Assembly (NCBI RefSeq): GCF_004210295.1
Contig: NZ_SDAK01000001.1
Span: 930,001-994,000 of the forward strand
Source of the DNA: Lactococcus sp. S-13
Lineage (GTDB): Bacteria > Bacillota > Bacilli > Lactobacillales > Streptococcaceae
DNA length: 64,000 nucleotides
Direction: 5' to 3'
Part shown: positions 1-7,695 of the stretch, in pieces
Layout: each line of letters opens with the position of its first letter
Position numbering within the stretch: position 1 is the first letter of the stretch
The notes under the pieces: model-generated
Databases searched by the model: none
What the model was told of the DNA's origin: nothing
What the model saw: the letters and a program-made list of their open reading frames with translations, nothing else
Position numbers and translations under genes: made by a program

Positions 1-168
1 CGTCGATTCTTCAACGATTGCATTTTGATTGACTGCTTGGTCTGTACCCGATGCCAAATCAATATAACCTTTGAGAGTTATGAAATCTACAAAATCAACA
101 TTAAAACCCCCGAGTCCATCAGGGGTCCGTTCCTTTTTTCTAATCACAAGATTCTGAGTTGGGTACAT
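1..168 (-). CDS. Phage head-closure / head-tail adaptor protein, 3' end outside window
   Basis: The reading frame starts at an ATG at 168 and runs off the left edge, so only about 56 N-terminal residues are visible (starting MYPTQNLVIRKK). A ribosome site (GAGGTG) lies just upstream, inside the end of the preceding gene. It directly follows the head-tail connector gene, the place where siphophages encode the head-closure (stopper) protein. The start, containing a RKKERTPDGLGGF stretch, resembles short phage head-tail joining proteins, but the assignment rests mainly on position. The tail genes presumably continue beyond position 1. Confidence 0.6.
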   Translation of the reverse strand, partial: MYPTQNLVIRKKERTPDGLGGFNVDFVDFITLKGYIDLASGTDQAVNQNAIVEEST

Positions 169-169
169 T

Positions 170-736
170 TCACCACCTCATTTTCTTGTATTTTTTAATA
201 AATCCAAATAAGCTGGCAGGATAGCCATTGATTGATTCATTCGAATTAACATCGTAATAAGTTACGCTCATCCGAGAAATGCTTTCGGACTTAATGCCAA
301 GCTTATCTCCCATAGATACATCATATTGGAGCAGTTTTTTGACCCCCTCAACAACGTCAGGCGGATAGGATATCTTAGTGATGAAAGCACTTTGGAAGCT
401 GCCGTTAAACAGCGTTGCATCTTTGAGTTTAATCGTTTTATCGTTGATTTCTTCAATCACACACAAGCCATCATTGACCCCTATATCCTGATTCAATCCT
501 GAGCCCGTCTGACTCCAAGTATTACTAATTTCAATCGTGTCATTAGGACGAAGATAAGCTAGTGCTTCGTTAAATTCTAGCGTATCCTCGTTCGTGACTT
601 TGAATTGATAGAAGCGGATGTTGAGATTTTGAAACTTATTATGAGTCAATGCTCGAATTGATTGTTCTAATCCATCTAATGCCGATTGGTCAATAGACGG
701 ATTTATTAACTGGGCGTCATCTAATGTAATGATCAT
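170..736 (-). CDS. Phage head-tail connector protein
   Basis: This 188-aa protein has a start at 736 behind a GAGAGG ribosome site. It lies directly after the capsid/Ig-like region and before the head-closure gene. The N-terminal half predicts helices and the C-terminal part is rich in Lys and aromatic residues (FIKKYKKMRW). Proteins of this size at this position in lactococcal siphophages act as the adaptor docking on the portal ring. No catalytic motif is visible. The family assignment is from gene order and general resemblance, not from a diagnostic motif. Confidence 0.65.
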   Translation of the reverse strand: MIITLDDAQLINPSIDQSALDGLEQSIRALTHNKFQNLNIRFYQFKVTNEDTLEFNEALAYLRPNDTIEISNTWSQTGSGLNQDIGVNDGLCVIEEINDKTIKLKDATLFNGSFQSAFITKISYPPDVVEGVKKLLQYDVSMGDKLGIKSESISRMSVTYYDVNSNESINGYPASLFGFIKKYKKMRW

Positions 737-750
737 AATCTAACACCTCT

Positions 751-1107
751 CTATTTTTTCATTGTCATCTCTACAACGCTAGACCATTCAGAACCGTAAG
801 CGTTGACATTCAAATATTCAGCTTTTTCAGTTTCATCAGCACCTACACCAACTTCATCGAACGCTTGAACCCAATAGCGAAGAACATCGCCTGGTTGATG
901 AGGTTGTAAATTAGATGGCGTGAAGCGATAACTTGGGTTTTCTGTGTAGTACATGAAAATGGCTTTATGCGGATCAGATTCATTAGCTGGTGATGCATGG
1001 ACGACATACGCCTTTGTCTTACCGGTAGAATCAGCATCCCAAGCTAAATCAACTGCTCCTGTGCCATCTTCGTTACCCGTTACCCCTTGCGGTACAAGGG
1101 GGCGATT
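751..1107 (-). CDS. Ig/FN3-like C-terminal extension of the major capsid protein, reached by +1 frameshift
   Basis: This is an open frame without its own start. Read from 1107 (first codon AAT) to the TAG at 751 it encodes about 118 residues beginning NRPLVPQGV and ending VVEMTMKK. It has the look of an Ig/fibronectin-III fold: a VDLAWDADS strand, a PSYRFTPSNL turn and an RYWVQAFDEVG strand. It lies in the +1 frame relative to the capsid gene, which stops at 1106. No ATG/GTG/TTG with a ribosome site sits at its beginning. Ig-like domains fused to phage capsid or tail proteins by programmed frameshifting are known. A slip at CCC-TAA would give a fusion of about 417 residues. Confidence 0.72.
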   Translation of the reverse strand, partial: NRPLVPQGVTGNEDGTGAVDLAWDADSTGKTKAYVVHASPANESDPHKAIFMYYTENPSYRFTPSNLQPHQPGDVLRYWVQAFDEVGVGADETEKAEYLNVNAYGSEWSSVVEMTMKK

Positions 1108-1111
1108 AGGG
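1074..1111 (-). promoter_or_regulatory. Predicted +1 programmed frameshift signal (slip site plus hairpin/pseudoknot)
   Basis: The last sense codon and stop of the capsid gene read CCC TAA (1111-1106). A proline tRNA on CCC can re-pair with the overlapping CCT one base downstream, putting AAT into the A site. From 1101 to 1083 the mRNA forms a perfect 7-bp stem, CCCCTTG with CAAGGGG, around a TACCG loop (1094-1090). Four loop bases (TACC) can pair with GGTA at 1077-1074, which would make an H-type pseudoknot. Listeria phage PSA is a described case of +1 frameshifting in structural genes. Confidence 0.7.
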
Positions 1112-2005
1112 TTTGGCAGGAGCAGTTGCTTTAAGCACAGCTTTTTTATTGTCATCAAGCATGAATTGGCCACCTTTAGCGTGGCCTTGCAAAGCTTTAC
1201 CATCGAAGTCTTCGGAATCAATTGTACGAGCTGTTGCAATCCCAACAAAAGGAATAGCCACTTGGTCAGCGGTGAAGTATGCGACTTCGCCAGAAACAAA
1301 GTATTTATCAGGAGTTTCTTCAAGTTTGAACCCTTTGTATTTTGGAACAGTGTTGTTATCAAGACTGACAGTTGCACCTTTTAGTGAGGTTGCATTAGTC
1401 AAATCAACAACAGCATTGTATAAATCCGGTGCAAGATAAGCTGTTTTATCTGCATCAATTTCATTATTAGCAAATTTTTTAGAAGCTTCATTGAACAAAG
1501 TGTTGATATTATCTTGTGTGTAATCAGTTTTATCACCTTTTACCATTGCAAGAGTTTCGCTTGCATTGTCAGATAAGAATTTGCCGTTCTTTTGGTTCAT
1601 GTAACGAACTTGCGCCACTGATTGGGCTTCTAAGCGGTCAGCGACTGCATCATTAAGCCCTTTATTCACAGTAGAGATATCAATGCCTTCGTGAATCGCC
1701 ATTTCATAGCTGAAATCAACGTCTGTATCAGCATAAATCACTTCAGTACGATTGCCAAAACGTGAAGAATTCCCTGTGCCGGTTCCAAATCCGACATTAG
1801 CATCTTTACTGTAAGTGCCAATTACAACAGGCGTTGCATTTGTTTTTACAGAAAAAGCCTTGGTTGTCGAAGTAATCCCGTCCATTGCTTGAATTGGTGC
1901 AAAAGCGCCTGAGAAAGCTGCTTTAGCATTAAATACCGCTTTTAGAATTCCTTTATACTGAGGTTCAAAGCGTTGAGCATCTTGTTGGTTGTTATTAGTT
2001 GTCAT
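1106..2005 (-). CDS. Phage major capsid protein
   Basis: This 299-aa protein starts at ATG 2005 with a GGAAGG ribosome site. It follows the scaffold gene and a small acidic gene and precedes the connector, which is the usual location of the HK97-type major capsid gene. The N-terminal arm is Gln/Asn-rich (MTTNNNQQDAQRFEPQYKG), followed by an alanine-rich helix and a beta-rich core with a V-P-K-Y-K-G-F-K-L strand near residue 220. There is no visible protease-cleaved delta domain; a separate scaffold exists. Its 3' end carries the frameshift signal, so a short form (299 aa) and a long form with an Ig-like tail are expected. Confidence 0.85.
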   Translation of the reverse strand: MTTNNNQQDAQRFEPQYKGILKAVFNAKAAFSGAFAPIQAMDGITSTTKAFSVKTNATPVVIGTYSKDANVGFGTGTGNSSRFGNRTEVIYADTDVDFSYEMAIHEGIDISTVNKGLNDAVADRLEAQSVAQVRYMNQKNGKFLSDNASETLAMVKGDKTDYTQDNINTLFNEASKKFANNEIDADKTAYLAPDLYNAVVDLTNATSLKGATVSLDNNTVPKYKGFKLEETPDKYFVSGEVAYFTADQVAIPFVGIATARTIDSEDFDGKALQGHAKGGQFMLDDNKKAVLKATAPAKP

Positions 2006-2020
2006 ATTTTTTTACCTTCC

Positions 2021-2266
2021 TTATTTTGCTGGTGGTGCATATTTTGCGACTTTATCAGCGAATGGGTCAGGTTTCCCTTTATCATCTGCTGCTTCATCAT
2101 TTTGTGGTTCAAGCTTTTTAAGTCCGTCTGTGAGGTCTTGTAAAGCTTTAACTACATTTGCATCATCTTCGTTGTTAATTGCATCAGTAACGTCAGAAAG
2201 AAGCTTGTCAATCCCAGCGTCTTTCAATTCAGCAACCGTCACGGGTTGTTTTTCTTTGTCATCCAA
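2021..2266 (-). CDS. Small acidic phage protein sharing its tail with the scaffold
   Basis: An 81-residue, very acidic protein. The start is TTG at 2266: an AGGAGG ribosome site lies 8 bases upstream, and no in-frame ATG fits. It sits between scaffold and capsid. Its C-terminus (DPFADKVAKYAPPAK) closely matches the scaffold C-terminus (DPFEEKMAKYTK), the end by which scaffolds commonly bind capsid protein. This suggests a second, short scaffold-like or capsid-binding protein that arose from a partial duplication. Function is inferred; no known family is recognised. Confidence 0.6.
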   Translation of the reverse strand: MDDKEKQPVTVAELKDAGIDKLLSDVTDAINNEDDANVVKALQDLTDGLKKLEPQNDEAADDKGKPDPFADKVAKYAPPAK

Positions 2267-2278
2267 AGTTAATTCCTC

Positions 2279-2887
2279 CTATTTGGTGTATTTGGCCATT
2301 TTTTCCTCAAATGGATCAATGGTAATTTCTTTTCCATCTTTAGGAGCATTCCCTAAAGGTGTCCAATCGTTCTGTTTTTCTTCAACTACAGGCTCTTCAG
2401 GTTTGAAGTATTTAGGATAGCTTTCTTTCAACTCATTGAGCGTATCATCGAAATTGGTAAACTCTCCATCTTCTCCAACTTCTAAATCTTCTCCACCCCG
2501 CATTTTATAGTTGAGAATATAGTCAATGTCATTAACACCAGCTTTAGTCAGCATTTTTTCAAGCTTAGTAGTGCGCTTGATTGAGCTATTTTCGCTTGTC
2601 AGTGTTTCAACTTGACTTTGAAGTTCTTCAAGTTTTTCTAATTCAGATTGATTAGACTCTAAAGTTTTTTGAATCTCTTCAGCAGATGCTTCAAGTTCTG
2701 TGATGCGCTCATCACGTTCTTTAAGCTGTCCTTTGACTTCGTTGAGCTGTCCAACAGCCTTTTGATAACGTTTCTCCAAGTTCTCTTCGCTTGCTAGGTA
2801 GAACTTATTTTCAGCCATTCCTGCAGTAATGGACGTCACTTGCTCATCCTCTAGTCCCAGAGATTTCAGATACTCTTCAAATGTCAT
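2279..2887 (-). CDS. Phage scaffold protein (GP20-like)
   Basis: A 202-aa, highly charged protein. The ATG at 2887 is chosen because AGGAGG lies 6 bases before it; an upstream GTG at 2902 would place the ribosome site inside the gene. Residues from about 40 to 110 form a long coiled coil (repeated E-L-E / Q-L-K heptads), typical of siphophage scaffolds such as the phage minor structural GP20 family. The C-terminal ITIDPFEEKMAKYTK is the likely capsid-interaction helix. It lies upstream of the capsid gene as expected. Scaffolds of this type guide procapsid assembly and leave before packaging is complete. Confidence 0.8.
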   Translation of the reverse strand: MTFEEYLKSLGLEDEQVTSITAGMAENKFYLASEENLEKRYQKAVGQLNEVKGQLKERDERITELEASAEEIQKTLESNQSELEKLEELQSQVETLTSENSSIKRTTKLEKMLTKAGVNDIDYILNYKMRGGEDLEVGEDGEFTNFDDTLNELKESYPKYFKPEEPVVEEKQNDWTPLGNAPKDGKEITIDPFEEKMAKYTK

Positions 2888-3000
2888 TTTCTTCCTCCTC
2901 ACACCTACGCTTTTTACAAGGTGGCATCTTGTAGTGCTTGCACTTTTTACGACGTGTCTAGTCGAATTTGAACAGTTTTAAGCCATATTCAGGGCATAAG

Positions 3001-3027
3001 AAAAACCCGCGGAATCCCAAGGGTTTA
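3001..3027 (-). terminator. Likely terminator after the Tad2-like gene
   Basis: On the minus strand AAACCC and GGGTTT arms enclose a short loop and are followed by a T run just after the stop at 3032. It would partly separate the Tad2-like gene from the scaffold/capsid genes. Confidence 0.5.
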
Positions 3028-3031
3028 AAAA

Positions 3032-3307
3032 TTATTTTTCTACAATTTGCCAATCTTCAGCAAAGATATCTCCAATGCTTGGCACCCACATTGCGTGTGT
3101 TCCGTCAGAGTTTTTAATTTGTAAATATGGATGAACGATAAATAAATCACCTTCATTCAAATCCCATGCATCAGCAGTTTGTTTATTGCAGTTGATGCCT
3201 TGAGGATACCCCTTTTGCCTTACAACAAACATCCCACGGCCATTCCAGCCAGTGCGCAAGGCTTTTTTACCTTCTTTGATTAGCGGTAATACTTCTTCGA
3301 ATTTCAT
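3032..3307 (-). CDS. DUF2829 protein, Tad2-like (candidate Thoeris anti-defence)
   Basis: A 91-aa protein with start at 3307 behind GGGAGG. It shows the compact DUF2829 layout: an N-terminal helix ending in the GWNGRGMFVV strand, a middle loop, then PYLQIKNSDGTHAMW and a C-terminal DIFAEDWQIVE. DUF2829 includes Tad2, a phage protein that binds the cyclic ADP-ribose signal made by the Thoeris defence system. Not every family member has been shown to do so. The gene lies between minor head protein and scaffold with its own ribosome site and a downstream terminator, like an inserted accessory gene. Anti-Thoeris activity is an inference from family membership. Confidence 0.75.
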   Translation of the reverse strand: MKFEEVLPLIKEGKKALRTGWNGRGMFVVRQKGYPQGINCNKQTADAWDLNEGDLFIVHPYLQIKNSDGTHAMWVPSIGDIFAEDWQIVEK

Positions 3308-3359
3308 TATTTTGCCCTCCCTTGAGCATAAGAAAAGCGCCTGTCTTGTGACAAACGCT

Positions 3360-4292
3360 CTAGTTTTTATTTTTTATTTTCACCCATTCATCATAACTCT
3401 GCCATTTTCCGACTTTCCCAGTGATATTATTTCTCCGAACCGTTGGCATAATACCGTGGACAATAGGGCGAGTGGTACATCGGCAGTTAATATCTTCACT
3501 TGGTACACCCACTTGATGTGGGCCTAATGCATCATATCCGCCAACTTGAAACATCTTATCAACTTCTCGAATCTGTCCATCAACGTGCTGATGATCCTCA
3601 CGAGTGCGGCCATCCAAAGTCGCTAGCCACATCTTCTTTAGGTCAATTCCTTTATCTGTGGCTTCTTTGTAACCTTTTTGAGTAGAAATACTGCTCACTC
3701 GTCCGCTTTCGGTTCTGGCAATTCTAACAGCTCGCTTATAACTCGCTTGCGTTTCGGTTGAAATGTCTCTGGCAATATCCGCATAGTTTTTACCCATCAT
3801 AAAACCACGAGAAATGGCATTATTTGAAGCTTTGGCCAACTGATTAACGCTATCTCCCAAACGTTTTGAAAGTCGCTTACCTGCGACCGGTTGCTCCATA
3901 ATTGTTTCTAAATAATGAGGGTCTAAAACATCAAAGTCAAGAAGAATATTATTGCTTTGTTCCAGCTCATACCACACGCTATTATATGCATCAGTCCCTT
4001 GCTTTAAGATATGGCCTTTAATGGATTGTTGAATATTTATCCCGGGCTCTCCAACCAGTTCATTGATGACGTTAGCGACGTTTAATAATCGCTCAACTTG
4101 TAATTGGTCCGAAAAACTCATCTGGTCATAAAGCTCAAGCCAAGTTTTGAGTTGTGCTTTTAAATCCTTAAGGTATTTCCGGTAAAGATTTGACAGCTCA
4201 TTACTGAGTTTTGCTAAATCTTTTTCAGAATCAGGCATTCCAGCTTTGAGCGCTTTTTTGAAGTTTTCTAATGCTTGCTTTTTTTCATCCAT
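3360..4292 (-). CDS. Phage minor head protein (Mu gpF / SPP1 gp7-like)
   Basis: A 310-aa protein starting at ATG 4292, five bases after the portal gene. The N-terminal two thirds are helical. The C-terminal part carries the gpF-like signature: RTESGR near residue 193, LDGRTREDHQHVDGQ near residue 227, then a DINCRCTTRP motif, a Cys/His pattern typical of this family. Proteins of this family associate with the portal and are ejected or retained as minor head components. The order portal, minor head, scaffold, capsid matches other siphophages. Confidence 0.85.
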   Translation of the reverse strand: MDEKKQALENFKKALKAGMPDSEKDLAKLSNELSNLYRKYLKDLKAQLKTWLELYDQMSFSDQLQVERLLNVANVINELVGEPGINIQQSIKGHILKQGTDAYNSVWYELEQSNNILLDFDVLDPHYLETIMEQPVAGKRLSKRLGDSVNQLAKASNNAISRGFMMGKNYADIARDISTETQASYKRAVRIARTESGRVSSISTQKGYKEATDKGIDLKKMWLATLDGRTREDHQHVDGQIREVDKMFQVGGYDALGPHQVGVPSEDINCRCTTRPIVHGIMPTVRRNNITGKVGKWQSYDEWVKIKNKN

Positions 4293-4297
4293 AGGTT

Positions 4298-5731
4298 TTA
4301 TTCCTCTGGCGGTTCTGTACCTTGAGTCACATCTTTATAATCAGAAGTAGAAAGTTTTCCTTTCACTTCTTCCCAATCTAACTCAAACTCTTCGCAGATA
4401 AGCTGCAAGGTGTCATCATCGCCGATAACGGGAGCGGCCGCAAGTATCGCATTAACATTTGATACTTTAGTATCTGCTTTAGTCTTCTCGTTGGTTGCAA
4501 GGTCATTTTCATTCACCATCATTTCACGGGTGATTACAAACTCAACCTGATTGCTCGTGAAGGAAGTCCCGTTTTTTCGGTTGATGTCCGCAATAACTAA
4601 ATCAAGCGACCACTTTAAGAAAGCTCTCAACCGAACCTCTGTCTTATTGGCTTTCATGTCTAGCCGTGTGTATCGTGACTTGATGACAACGTTCGTCACA
4701 TTGCCATCACCGACTTGTGAGCTATCAAAACCGAATCCAAAACGATAAATGTTTTCACTGTCAATTTCCATCTTGGTCTTTCGACCTTCAACTGGAATAT
4801 TGACAACTTTTACATCAACTCCACCATCATCTCCAACACCTACAACTTTTTTATTCCGAAGATTAACCTGAAGCTTATCTAAAGAGTCTCCGTCAAATCC
4901 TCTAACCACATAAATGGCATCAGAGAAAGACTGTAAATTATTTGATAGGTAAGAGTTCATCAAGTCGTAGTCATCAATAAGCGCTTTGATTGGTTCTAAA
5001 TCTGTTCGTTCCTGTTGGTTGTTCTGATAGCGATAGAGTGGGATTGTGTTGTAAGAGCGACCGCCAATCTCCTCTCCATTCGTTCCAAGAATATGAGGCT
5101 GCGAACCGATGAATTTATAATCATCTTTTTCGGAAGCTTCGAAAGTCATGACTTGTTTATCATCATAAAGTTCGGCAGTCTTGATAGTAACCACCTTGCC
5201 GTCTTTGAGAATGTCATTAGAATAATATCTTAAAACACGCTGAACAACGTTCATATCATCGTAAATCGGAATGATTTTCAAACCATCCAGGACTTGAAAC
5301 ACAATAACATCTTGTGGAGTCGTCCGAGGATAGACGTATTCAAAGCCTTTTTGACTTCCATTGGTTAGTAAATCATTTAAGAAAAGTTGGAAATCCTCGT
5401 CGTAATAATCCTTTAGATATTTAACCAATTGCTCGTCATCACATTCAATCTCAACCGGATTCGATAAAAGATATTGAACTTTCTGGTCAATCAATTCATT
5501 CAAAAAAGCATTGGGAATTTTGATATTTGTAGCGTACTTGTCTTCTTTTAAATTGTTATTATCGTCAATGTAAAAGATTCGATTGTCTAAAATGTCATGC
5601 TTATAATTATAATAATCAACGCCTTCTTTGGCACGCTTCTTTTTATCATCCTTCAAATCATTAGCAATCGCTCGCTTAATTCCACTTGCGATAGTAGAAG
5701 GGTCATTGCTTAGTAAAATGTTCGTAGCCAT
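4298..5731 (-). CDS. Phage portal protein (SPP1 gp6-like)
   Basis: A 477-aa protein when started at ATG 5731, which overlaps the terminase stop (TAATG). GGAGG lies about 12 bases upstream; a TTG at 5743 touches that ribosome site and is rejected. The sequence fits the SPP1 gp6 portal family: the GVDYYNYKHDIL opening, the KIPNAFLNELIDQKVQYLLSNP segment near residue 70, and a helical stem region rich in D/N. The portal forms the dodecameric ring at one capsid vertex through which DNA enters and leaves. Tight coupling with terminase agrees with a packaging module. Confidence 0.9.
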   Translation of the reverse strand: MATNILLSNDPSTIASGIKRAIANDLKDDKKKRAKEGVDYYNYKHDILDNRIFYIDDNNNLKEDKYATNIKIPNAFLNELIDQKVQYLLSNPVEIECDDEQLVKYLKDYYDEDFQLFLNDLLTNGSQKGFEYVYPRTTPQDVIVFQVLDGLKIIPIYDDMNVVQRVLRYYSNDILKDGKVVTIKTAELYDDKQVMTFEASEKDDYKFIGSQPHILGTNGEEIGGRSYNTIPLYRYQNNQQERTDLEPIKALIDDYDLMNSYLSNNLQSFSDAIYVVRGFDGDSLDKLQVNLRNKKVVGVGDDGGVDVKVVNIPVEGRKTKMEIDSENIYRFGFGFDSSQVGDGNVTNVVIKSRYTRLDMKANKTEVRLRAFLKWSLDLVIADINRKNGTSFTSNQVEFVITREMMVNENDLATNEKTKADTKVSNVNAILAAAPVIGDDDTLQLICEEFELDWEEVKGKLSTSDYKDVTQGTEPPEE

Positions 5732-6978
5732 TAAATCAACCAACCTCCTTTTTTAGTAGTTTGTCTAATTAAACTTGCTGCGCTATCGGGCGCGTCGTCG
5801 TGTTCAGCATTCTCAGTGTAGTCCAATACCTGAGCCATATAATCTGGATCAGTAGTATCTAACCATTGAATTTTTGACCACTCAGCACGCAAATAGGTAG
5901 CAATTTTAATGAATTTATTTTGTGACTCGTGATATTCTTTGACTGGGATACCACGTTTTTTAATTTCTTTAGCAAGATAACCTTTATCCCCATTGTTTTC
6001 CACATGGATTGTCCCAAGCTTCAGTTCTTTGTGGATAAGTTCAATCTCATTCAAGCAATCGTCAACGTGCTTGTCCCATTTTTTGCCAAACATCACATTA
6101 TCTTTCTTGGCAGTATACACCGTCGAGTCACTCCCGCCGTAAGCCGCATCAATGTGTGCTGTTCCATTGGCTATTTTGCCAACGTCATCAATATAGGTTG
6201 GAGCGCTAAACATGGCATCTTTATCTGCAATATGTTTCAGTTCATAGTTAGCAGCAAATAAACTAGGAATCATGGCTTGCCTCAAATGCTCTAACTGTTC
6301 TTTACTAATCAATCCTGTTTCATAGCAATCATAGCGTTTGACGTTTGGCATCTTAGAGATTGCATCTTCCTTGTGCCAGGGAGTTCCTGTGTTAATGAAA
6401 CGGCCACCACGATTTTTAACATTCTGCAGTTCCTGGTACTGGGTTTTTGTCCGCTCACGTTCTGCCCGGCTTACTCGGTCTTTCAGATTGACAATGTCAT
6501 CGGTGATAACAATGTCCGCGTGCTTACCAGTTATGCTGGCACCAATCCCCAAAGCAAGGAGTTGAGAAGTCCCCTTGCTTGTTTTCTTGAGGTTTGTATC
6601 AATTTCTGTATTGGTAGCTTTTGTAAATTCAATACCAGATTCTACATCCCATAAGGCAATGGCAAAATCTTGGAAGATATTTGACTGCAATAACTTCTGA
6701 ACCTGCACCACAATTTCCGTAACATCCGTGTCGGTCTTTCTCATGAAGATAATCGCCTGATCAGGAAACATAACCAACAGAATCGCAATTGCAATCGAAA
6801 GACAAGTAGTTTTATATGACCCGCGATGAGCCAAGAGCGTTTCATCTTCCTCAGAAAACAAAAAAGACCTGATCCATTCATTGTGGATTTCTTCCAGGTC
6901 TTCAAAACCACACTCTATGCCGAATTGAATAGGATTATCTACCACTAAATCCATATAGAAGTCGAAGTTATTATCCAT
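5731..6978 (-). CDS. Terminase large subunit
   Basis: A 415-aa packaging ATPase/nuclease. The Walker A-type motif is AHRGSYKTT near residue 50 and Walker B is ADIVITDDIV near residue 155. A coupling motif FINTGTPWHKED follows. The nuclease half begins with HIDAAYGGSD near residue 273, giving the first catalytic Asp, and contains a later acidic cluster NAEHDDAPDS. It starts at 6978, overlapping the small subunit by 8 bases. It cuts and translocates phage DNA into the procapsid through the portal. All key motifs are intact even though the prophage is truncated. Confidence 0.93.
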   Translation of the reverse strand: MDNNFDFYMDLVVDNPIQFGIECGFEDLEEIHNEWIRSFLFSEEDETLLAHRGSYKTTCLSIAIAILLVMFPDQAIIFMRKTDTDVTEIVVQVQKLLQSNIFQDFAIALWDVESGIEFTKATNTEIDTNLKKTSKGTSQLLALGIGASITGKHADIVITDDIVNLKDRVSRAERERTKTQYQELQNVKNRGGRFINTGTPWHKEDAISKMPNVKRYDCYETGLISKEQLEHLRQAMIPSLFAANYELKHIADKDAMFSAPTYIDDVGKIANGTAHIDAAYGGSDSTVYTAKKDNVMFGKKWDKHVDDCLNEIELIHKELKLGTIHVENNGDKGYLAKEIKKRGIPVKEYHESQNKFIKIATYLRAEWSKIQWLDTTDPDYMAQVLDYTENAEHDDAPDSAASLIRQTTKKGGWLI

Positions 6979-7378
6979 TTTTCAACCTCTCTTTAATCCG
7001 TTCTTGTATCTCCTGACTCCTTTGACTAATATTTATAGTACTAGTAACTTCTTGCTTTTCGACAATTGTCACACCCCCTAAGCCCAAAATCATTTTCCAA
7101 GCATCAAGCCTGACCCTTTCATTTTCTCCATGTCGTGCTAAATCAAGAATACCTGCAGCAGCTTCTCCCATATTGTCCGCAAGATATTTTTGGACTATTT
7201 CAGCGAAACTTTCTGTTAAACTATAATCATTTATGATTTTGGTTACTGTGGTTTGAGAAAGTGAAGCAAGCTTCGCAATTTCACGAACTGTTTTTCTTTC
7301 TACATTCCGCATGATCAATACGCTTGATATAATCTTTGGGTCCGTATAATATTTACTGTTCGCTCCATTTTGCTCCAT
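6971..7378 (-). CDS. Terminase small subunit
   Basis: A 135-aa protein. ATG 7378 is preferred because GGAGG precedes it by 9 bases; the frame is open further upstream but without support. An N-terminal helix-turn-helix is visible (KTVREIAKLASLSQTTVTKIIND), as expected for the DNA-recognition domain that binds pac/cos. The rest is helical with a charged C-terminus. It directly precedes and overlaps the large subunit. Sequence families of small terminases are diverse, so the call leans on HTH plus context. Confidence 0.78.
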   Translation of the reverse strand: MEQNGANSKYYTDPKIISSVLIMRNVERKTVREIAKLASLSQTTVTKIINDYSLTESFAEIVQKYLADNMGEAAAGILDLARHGENERVRLDAWKMILGLGGVTIVEKQEVTSTINISQRSQEIQERIKERLKNG

Positions 7379-7456
7379 ATTTCTTAACCTCCAATCATCG
7401 CAAAAAGCCGCCATTTCTGACGACTTTTTTATTTTATTCTTTAAACAACTAATATT

Positions 7457-7695
7457 TTATCTTTTAAGAACCGTACTTTTTCCATCTTTTGTTGTAATTT
7501 TTAGTTTATTATTCTTATAACTAATCTTTTGGATATTTCGTGTAGGTATTGAAATTCTACCCTCCATTCCTCTGGCAGAAGGGGATGAGAATACAGTCTC
7601 AGCTTTTAGATGTCCGCCACCTTCAGTTCTTGTCACAGCATGTTTTACAATTTTAAATCCATCTTTTCTAGCAGGACTTATCCCATTGCTACTAG
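7457..7695 (-). pseudogene. 3' remnant of a phage gene cut by ISS1
   Basis: About 80 codons remain, ending in KLKITTKDGKSTVLKR. The frame is open into the IS end, where the first residues would come from the inverted repeat itself, so the true 5' part has been lost. It lies just upstream of the terminase genes. The remaining sequence looks beta-rich but is not recognised. The open frame starting at a TTG inside the IS inverted repeat is an artefact of the junction. Confidence 0.65.

Noticed and set aside
751-1377. Independent 208-aa gene overlapping the capsid gene
   Set aside because: Its first half is only the capsid gene read in another frame, and no ribosome site fits its start. The second half is better explained as a frameshifted capsid extension.
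953-1384. Plus-strand frame of 143 aa opposite the capsid end
   Set aside because: No ribosome site, unlike any family, and opposite to well-supported phage genes.
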